Assembly (NCBI GenBank): GCA_000620945.1
Contig: KK211198.1
Span: forward strand, 730,120 to 794,119
Origin: [Clostridium] viride DSM 6836
GTDB lineage: Bacteria > Bacillota > Clostridia > Oscillospirales > Oscillospiraceae
DNA length: 64,000 nt
Reading direction: 5' to 3'
Shown: one piece after another, positions 59,443 to 64,000 of the stretch
Layout of the letters: each line of letters starts with the position of its first letter
How positions within the stretch are numbered: the first letter of the stretch is position 1
Position numbers and translations under genes: made by a program
The notes under the pieces: model-generated
Told to the model about the DNA's origin: nothing
What the model saw: the letters and a program-made list of their open reading frames with translations, nothing else
The model's database searches: none

Positions 59443-60357
59443 ATGGAAACCACCATGTTCTCCAACGACATGATTCTTTCCTGGCTTCATTACTTTTCTG
59501 AATCGGTGGACATGAATATAGCCGATCTCAAAATTCTGGACATCACGGGAAAAAACAAAAATTTAATCCCCACCATCATGAGTCACCGTGCCGTTCTGGT
59601 CTTGACAGACGCAGGGCACCCGGATATTTTTTATCAGATGTGGGATGCCGAGTTGGGAAATTGCCGCATTTGGTACAACGAGGGATCCGACCCTTCGGGG
59701 CCCATCAAGCACGATAAGCTCTCTAACATGATTGATCGTGGCATCAACGCCTCTGCGGCGATGCTCATCATCAACCCCGATGCCCGAGCCAACTATCACA
59801 TTGGCATGGAAAACACCCGTTTCTCCTGCGGTTCGGTTCACTACGTATGCCGTGAAGTGCGAGCCATCATCATGAACAAGTTAGACTTAGGGGATCAGGA
59901 CACCATCTGCATCGTTTCCGGAGAAAGCATCGCCGTGGAAGCGGCCATGATCGCCTCGGAAGGTTGTGTCATTGCGGTGGAGTACAACCGCCGGGATCGG
60001 CAAACCATGAAGGAGAACGTCGAGAAGTTTGGCCTTAACAACGTGGTGATTGTGGAGTCCTTAGCAGACGGTGTTCTGAGGTGCCTTCCAGTCCCAGACA
60101 TCGCATTCATCGTCATATCGGAGCATACGGCAGAGGAAGTGCAACAGCTGCGTGCAGTCAATCCCGATATGCTCTTTGTCTTTTACACTTTGGATTTTGA
60201 CCTTCTCATGGAACTGCCGCCCCTCTTCCGCCAGCATGGTCTGGAGCGAACCGAAGCCATTCACCTTGGCATCTCTCGCGTCAACAGCAAGAGCATGGTG
60301 GAACCCTTCCCTGCTCCTTGGCTCATTTCTGCCAAACGAATGGAGCCTGTAATTTAA
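59443..60357 (+). CDS. Degenerate CobL/CbiE-CbiT-like protein
   Basis: The 304-residue protein shows the layout of the CobL corrin methyltransferase junction: VLVLTDAGHPDIFYQMWDAEL, then FSCGSVHYVCREVRAIIMNKLDLGDQDTICIVSGESIAVEAAMIASEGCVIAVEYNRRDRQTMKENVEKFGLNNVVIVE, and PDIAFIVISEH. In active CbiT/CobL the segment is WDIGAGTGSVSIEAA; here the SAM glycine motif reads VSGESIAVEAA, lacking the GxGxG. So it probably does not methylate precorrin. AAGGAGGG precedes the ATG. No other cobalamin gene is nearby; it sits in the T-box operon with the oxidoreductase. Confidence 0.8.
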   Translation: METTMFSNDMILSWLHYFSESVDMNIADLKILDITGKNKNLIPTIMSHRAVLVLTDAGHPDIFYQMWDAELGNCRIWYNEGSDPSGPIKHDKLSNMIDRGINASAAMLIINPDARANYHIGMENTRFSCGSVHYVCREVRAIIMNKLDLGDQDTICIVSGESIAVEAAMIASEGCVIAVEYNRRDRQTMKENVEKFGLNNVVIVESLADGVLRCLPVPDIAFIVISEHTAEEVQQLRAVNPDMLFVFYTLDFDLLMELPPLFRQHGLERTEAIHLGISRVNSKSMVEPFPAPWLISAKRMEPVI

Positions 60358-60372
60358 TCCTCCCAAACAGGG

Positions 60373-60441
60373 AACCCCCTCGAAACACGGAATGAATGCC
60401 AAGCGCATTTCTTCCATGCTTCGGGGTGGTTTTCTTTTTTT
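60373..60441 (+). terminator. Terminator of oxidoreductase operon
   Basis: A long stem pairs AACCCCCTCGAA with TTCGGGGTGGTT around a loop of about 30 nt, followed by a T-rich run. Confidence 0.75.
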
Positions 60442-60471
60442 CTCTGACGGAACCTAAGGAAATCATTAACA

Positions 60472-60500
60472 TTGCAAAACGGTTACAATTAAGATACAAT
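60472..60500 (+). promoter_or_regulatory. Promoter of CAP-domain gene
   Basis: TTGCAA (60472-60477), 17-bp spacer, TACAAT (60495-60500), about 33 bp before the start codon. Confidence 0.75.
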
Positions 60501-60533
60501 TCACTTACATTCCAATTGAAAGAGGTGCCCTAC

Positions 60534-61403
60534 ATGAAAAAGTTAGTCGCTTCCCTATGCTCTGTCCTGTTTGCGTCTTCCCTTCTCGTCTCGGTTTCTG
60601 CCGCGAATGTCACCACGCAAACCACACAGGCATGCCCCACTACTTCGCAGACCGCGCAGCAATCCTGCCCCACGGAGATTGCACAGCTCTGCCAGAGTGT
60701 GTACAAGCTTGCTAGCTTGAACCCTCTCCTTCAGACGAACAAACTTTGCTTGATTCTGCCGGCGGATTGTATGACTACTCCGACCAAGCCGTCGACTCCC
60801 ACCAAGCCTACTACTCCAACCACTCCGGCAAAGCCGACCAAGCCTACCACTCCCACTACCCCCACTAAACCTACTACTCCCACCACCCCCACTAAACCTA
60901 CTACTCCGACTACCCCCGCTAAGCCTACCACTCCGACTACCCCCACTAAGCCTACTACTCCCACCACCCCCGCTAAGCCTACCACTCCAACGACTCCGAC
61001 CACTCCGACCACTCCCAATCAAAGCTCCCTATCTGCTTATGAGCAAGAGGTGGTTCGTTTAGTCAACGAAGCTCGTGCAGAAAATGGACTGAAGCCTCTG
61101 ACGGCAAACCAGGATCTTTCCAAGGTAGCACGCGCCAAGTCTCAGGACATGCTTGACAAGAAGTATTTCTCCCACACCAGCCCTACTTACGGCAGCCCCT
61201 TTGACATGATGCGTTCCTTCGGAATCTCCTATCGTACCGCCGGTGAAAACATTGCCTATGGTCAAAGAACCCCGCAGGAAGTTATGACCGCTTGGATGAA
61301 CTCCAGTGGACACCGCGCCAACATTTTGAATGCTTCCTTCACGCAAATTGGTGTTGGTTATGTCTCCAACGGCAATTACTGGACGCAAATGTTTATCGGA
61401 TAA
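60534..61403 (+). CDS. Secreted CAP/SCP-domain protein with Pro/Thr repeat
   Basis: The ATG at 60534 has AAAGAGGTG upstream. The 289-residue protein has a signal peptide (KKLVASLCSVLFASSLLVSVSAA), a short Cys-containing region (about 25-80), a KPTTPTTP-rich linker (about 82-162), then a CAP domain: YEQEVVRLVNEARAENGLKPLTANQDLSKVARAKSQDM, FSHTSPTYGSPFDMMRSFGISYRTAGENIAYGQRTPQEVMTAWMNSSGHRANILN and NYWTQMFIG. This matches bacterial YkwD-type SCP proteins, secreted and possibly wall-associated. The ORF upstream to 60396 crosses the promoter and is excluded. Confidence 0.92.
   Translation: MKKLVASLCSVLFASSLLVSVSAANVTTQTTQACPTTSQTAQQSCPTEIAQLCQSVYKLASLNPLLQTNKLCLILPADCMTTPTKPSTPTKPTTPTTPAKPTKPTTPTTPTKPTTPTTPTKPTTPTTPAKPTTPTTPTKPTTPTTPAKPTTPTTPTTPTTPNQSSLSAYEQEVVRLVNEARAENGLKPLTANQDLSKVARAKSQDMLDKKYFSHTSPTYGSPFDMMRSFGISYRTAGENIAYGQRTPQEVMTAWMNSSGHRANILNASFTQIGVGYVSNGNYWTQMFIG
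60778..61017. repeat. Tandem repeat encoding KPTTPTTP linker
   Basis: Degenerate 24-bp units (AARCCTACYACTCC...) encode KPTTPTTP repeats in the secreted protein. Likely length-variable between strains. Confidence 0.85.
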
Positions 61404-61438
61404 CTAGCCTTAACTGAAACAACATATGGAACAAAACG

Positions 61439-61470
61439 AAAAGGACAACTCTTTAAGAGTTGTCCTTTTC
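61439..61470 (+). terminator. Terminator of CAP gene
   Basis: AAAAGGACAACTCT/AGAGTTGTCCTTTT stem, short loop, T-rich after. Confidence 0.9.
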
Positions 61471-61596
61471 CCATGTTCTACATCCAACTAGTTTCAATTT
61501 GAAAAACAAAGAAAAAAGATCCTTGTATAAAAGACATCGTCCCGCACAATATGACAGAAGTAGCATTTTTATTTTAAAGTAAGGAGGAGAATTTTC

Positions 61597-62421
61597 TTGC
61601 GAAGAATGATACACCAAGGCAGCATCCTGGCGATTGCTCTCTTCTTTGCGATCAGTGCGATCTCCTATACGTGGAATCCAACTTCAGAAACCGCTCTGCC
61701 CGCATCCAAGGAAGCGGCCGTTGAGGCATCCACCACCAACTGGGGCCTTTCCTTCCCCACACCGGGACAGCCATCCGTGGGCAATGCAAGCCCCACCGAA
61801 CTCTCTAAATACAACGCATATTATCTTGGCGACTCCACAAAAAAAGTGATTTATCTCACCTTTGATTGTGGCTATGAGAACGGAAATACCGCTGTCATTC
61901 TGGATACCCTAAAAAAGCACCAAGCCCCAGCTGCCTTTTTCGTGGTTGGTCATATGATTGAAACCGCCCCCGATCTCATCCAGCGCATGGTTGCCGAGGG
62001 GCATATTGTGGGCAATCATACCTATCATCATCCGGATATGTCCCAAATTGCACAGCAAGCGGCATTTCAAAAGGAATTGGATGATTTAGCTGCCCTCTAT
62101 CAGCAGACCACAGGGCAGGAATTGCAAAAATTCTATCGCCCTCCCCAGGGAAAATATAACCTAGAAAATCTGAAGCAGGCCCAGGCGCTTGGCTACAAAA
62201 CGGTATTTTGGAGCTTAGCTTATGTGGATTGGTATGCCGATAAACAACCCACCAAAGAACAGGCATTTTCCAAGCTCATCCCTCGCATTCATGATGGTGC
62301 CATCGTGCTCTTGCACACAACCTCCACGACCAACGCAGCCATTCTCGACGAGCTTCTGACCAAGTGGGAGGAAATGGGCTACTCCTTTGCTCCGCTGACG
62401 GAATTACCAGAAAAAACTTAA
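61597..62421 (+). CDS. PdaA-like polysaccharide deacetylase
   Basis: The TTG at 61597 follows AAGGAGGAG. The 274-residue protein has an N-terminal membrane anchor/signal (residues 8-22). The NodB-type domain has IYLTFDCGYENGNTAVILDTLKKHQAPAAFFVVGH (catalytic/metal Asp), VAEGHIVGNHTYHHPDMS (His ligands H-x3-H), FYRPPQGKYN and GAIVLLHTTS. FDCGYE with NHTYHHPD is characteristic of PdaA, the muramic-acid deacetylase needed for the spore cortex delta-lactam. This supports an endospore former. Confidence 0.93.
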   Translation: MRRMIHQGSILAIALFFAISAISYTWNPTSETALPASKEAAVEASTTNWGLSFPTPGQPSVGNASPTELSKYNAYYLGDSTKKVIYLTFDCGYENGNTAVILDTLKKHQAPAAFFVVGHMIETAPDLIQRMVAEGHIVGNHTYHHPDMSQIAQQAAFQKELDDLAALYQQTTGQELQKFYRPPQGKYNLENLKQAQALGYKTVFWSLAYVDWYADKQPTKEQAFSKLIPRIHDGAIVLLHTTSTTNAAILDELLTKWEEMGYSFAPLTELPEKT

Positions 62422-62479
62422 TGGTTTTGCGGGTTTTCCACCTCCATCCGGGATACCCTAAAAGATGAGGTGATATAGT

Positions 62480-62647
62480 ATGCACGATCTCCCATTGGGG
62501 TTTGGGATGGCATTGGCTCAACATGAAGATGCCATGCAAGTATTTTCAAACCTACCACACGCACAGCAACGGAATTTAATTCAGCAAGCAAGTCAGGTTC
62601 GATCCAAACAAGAAATGCAAGAGTTAGTGGAAAGCATCACCCCTTAA
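62480..62647 (+). CDS. Small protein, 55 residues
   Basis: The 55-residue protein MHDLPLGFGMALAQHEDAMQVF... is helical, with QQRNLIQQASQVRSKQEMQELVESI. GATGAGGTGATA precedes the ATG, a pattern shared with the small gene at 52466. Its stop lies in the stem of the terminator that follows. I do not recognise the family. Similar YdeI/YjcZ-size proteins occur near sporulation genes; this is inference only. Confidence 0.7.
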   Translation: MHDLPLGFGMALAQHEDAMQVFSNLPHAQQRNLIQQASQVRSKQEMQELVESITP

Positions 62648-62669
62648 GCGGGGCGATGCTTTCTTTTTC
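62630..62669 (+). terminator. Terminator overlapping small gene stop
   Basis: GAAAGCATC..CCCC / GGGG..GATGCTTTC stem, then TTTTTC. Confidence 0.9.
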
Positions 62670-62717
62670 ATCTTCTTGCCTTATTTTTACTTAATTTGTA
62701 AAACTGTAAAAAAGATG

Positions 62718-62746
62718 TTGTCGTTTTGACAAATTTTCACTATAAT
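62718..62746 (+). promoter_or_regulatory. Promoter of HD-GYP gene
   Basis: TTGTCG (62718-62723), 17-bp spacer, TATAAT (62741-62746), followed by a leader of about 100 bp without a recognised motif. A TTGACA overlapping the spacer is too close to the -10 to count. Confidence 0.55.
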
Positions 62747-62845
62747 GTATACGTTGCAATCCAAAGGATTCAATTATAACAGGATAAATTAGGAATCGAC
62801 ATTCTCAGTTCGATTCTTATGTTTTCTAGATAAGGGGTTTTCATT

Positions 62846-63949
62846 GTGCTCTTTGTTCCTCTGCATTTACTCAAATCCGGCATGATTTTAGCCGAGAGCA
62901 TTCCTAGTTACAATTTGCACGTACCGCTGGTCACGGCCGGTCAACCTCTTTCAGAACGGTTGATTCGGTCCCTACGTGACCACGGTATCCAGGGCGCTTA
63001 CATCGAAAGTGCCGTGGCTGAGGGAATTGAGCCGCAGGAATTTTTTACTCCGCAAAAAAGGACCTCCCTCCTGGAGGGAATCAAAACCGAGTATGAGCGG
63101 GTTCGAACCTCAGGTGACAAGCCCAACGGCAAGATTTTTGAGGAAATGGCCGTGGAGGTTGTTCTTTCTGCCCTGGAGCAAGAACATCTTTTATATAACG
63201 TCATTACCATTCGAAACTACGATGACTATACCTATTCTCACAGCCTCTACGTGGGTGGAATTGCGACCTTGATTGGCGCAAACATGAAACTGAAAAAACA
63301 GCAGTTGGTGTCCCTAGCCACTGCCGGTCTTTTGCATGACATTGGAAAGTTACAAGTGCCTTTGAGTATCATCAACAAACCGGCCGCCCTCACTGACTCT
63401 GAATATTCGGCCATGCAAGAGCATCCCCTCTTAGGGGTTACCCGCTTATCCAAGAATAAACTCTACCCCTCCATCATCATCAAAGGGGTGGAAAGTCACC
63501 ACGAATTTTATAACGGAGACGGCTATCCCTTTGGACTAACTGGAGAAAACATCCCTCTTTTTGGGCGCATTTTATCCCTTGCCGATGTTTATGATGCTCT
63601 GTCGTCCGCCCGATCCTATCGACCAGCCTGGAATCCAAACAAAATCATTGATTACATCACCAGTCGATCGGGTATCCAGTTTGATCCGAACATTCTCCCC
63701 TTCTTTCTCCAATCCGTGGCGGCCTTCCCGGTGGGCATGCTGGTACGTCTTAGCAACGGTTGGACGGGCATTGTCACGAAAAACTATCCGGAATTCATCC
63801 TTCGCCCCTGCATCCGCATCATTCATCCGGATGCAGAATGCGGCCGAGAGTTGGATTTGGCGCATTCGTTGTTTAACATAACCGTCGAAGGCCCCGTGGA
63901 GGACGCGCTCGATTTGAACCTGACCAAGCCGCAGATGGTTCATATCTAG
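62846..63949 (+). CDS. HD-GYP domain protein (c-di-GMP phosphodiesterase-like)
   Basis: The 367-residue protein uses a GTG start. The N-terminal 120 residues (LHLLKSGMILAESIPSYNLHVPLVTAGQPLSERLIRSLRDHGIQGAYIES) form a divergent DUF3391-like domain. The HD-GYP domain follows (about 125-290): HSLYVGGIATLIG, GLLHDIGKLQVPLSIINKPAALTDSEYSAMQEHPLLGVTRL, ESHHEFYNGDGYPFGLTGENIPLFGRILSLADVYDALSSARSYRPAW. The last 70 residues are variable. HD, the GYP-type motif NGDGYP and HHE metal residues are intact, so c-di-GMP hydrolysis is likely. Confidence 0.93.
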   Translation: MLFVPLHLLKSGMILAESIPSYNLHVPLVTAGQPLSERLIRSLRDHGIQGAYIESAVAEGIEPQEFFTPQKRTSLLEGIKTEYERVRTSGDKPNGKIFEEMAVEVVLSALEQEHLLYNVITIRNYDDYTYSHSLYVGGIATLIGANMKLKKQQLVSLATAGLLHDIGKLQVPLSIINKPAALTDSEYSAMQEHPLLGVTRLSKNKLYPSIIIKGVESHHEFYNGDGYPFGLTGENIPLFGRILSLADVYDALSSARSYRPAWNPNKIIDYITSRSGIQFDPNILPFFLQSVAAFPVGMLVRLSNGWTGIVTKNYPEFILRPCIRIIHPDAECGRELDLAHSLFNITVEGPVEDALDLNLTKPQMVHI

Positions 63950-64000
63950 GTATCAATTTTTCGATATCCTGCAAATTTTTGTATTTTTATCTTTGATTTT

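Noticed and set aside
60555-61022. Gly/Ser-rich and Val/Gly-rich open frames opposite the Pro/Thr repeat
   Set aside because: Antisense reflections of the KPTTPTTP repeat.
62726-62746. TTGACA upstream of the HD-GYP gene paired with TATAAT
   Set aside because: Only nine bases separate them, too short for a sigma-A promoter; TTGTCG at 17 bp is used instead.

Overview
The window looks like the chromosome of an anaerobic, probably spore-forming, low-to-mid GC Firmicute (class Clostridia). The reasons are oxygen-sensitive glycyl-radical, radical-SAM and ferredoxin-dependent oxoacid enzymes, strong Shine-Dalgarno sites with frequent GTG/TTG starts, Firmicute RNA regulators (a T-box and a NiCo riboswitch), a PdaA-type deacetylase, and a PBSX-like contractile-tail prophage. 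No species is assigned.

Layout. 1-2013: three host-like or cargo genes (a two-module small protein cut by the window edge, a LysM protein with an Arg/Asp repeat tail, an ICMT-like membrane methyltransferase). About 2040-32850: a near-complete myovirus-type prophage. Its late genes run leftwards: terminase, portal, Mu F-like head protein, scaffold, capsid, connectors, sheath, tube, frameshifted tail chaperone, tape measure, LysM hub, baseplate, fibre, lysis. An early/recombination block (YqaJ, RecT, SSB, replication proteins) follows, then a Cro/CI/ImmA switch and a rightward tyrosine integrase next to host tRNA-Leu. Cargo genes interrupt it: a DUF2935 protein plus a Met-Gln-Thr repeat protein inside the head cluster, two rightward AT-rich membrane proteins, and an acylphosphatase beside the integrase. 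I found no convincing att repeat, so the left boundary is approximate.

33.3-40.7 kb: a TetR-controlled efflux operon with a heterodimeric ABC exporter, two periplasmic-adaptor-like proteins and a TolC-like protein. 40.8-46.4 kb: an SDR dehydrogenase, then a glycyl radical enzyme system whose catalytic barrel and glycyl-radical domain are two separate genes, with its own activase and a divergent LysR regulator. 46.5-55.9 kb: two more copies of the two-module protein, a NiCo-riboswitch-controlled cation exporter, tRNA-Arg, a truncated AMP-binding protein, an iron alcohol dehydrogenase, a DUF212 membrane protein, an aminotransferase and a radical SAM protein.

55.9-64 kb: a T-box-controlled four-subunit 2-oxoacid:ferredoxin oxidoreductase followed by a degenerate CobL/CbiT-like protein, then a CAP-domain secreted protein, a PdaA-like deacetylase, a 55-residue small protein and an HD-GYP protein. 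The most unusual items are the split glycyl radical enzyme, the amber codon at the start of the tape-measure gene, the A AAA AAC frameshift in the tail-chaperone pair, the spore-flavoured cargo in the head cluster, the three-copy two-module protein family, and the T-box/oxoacid oxidoreductase/degenerate CobL unit.
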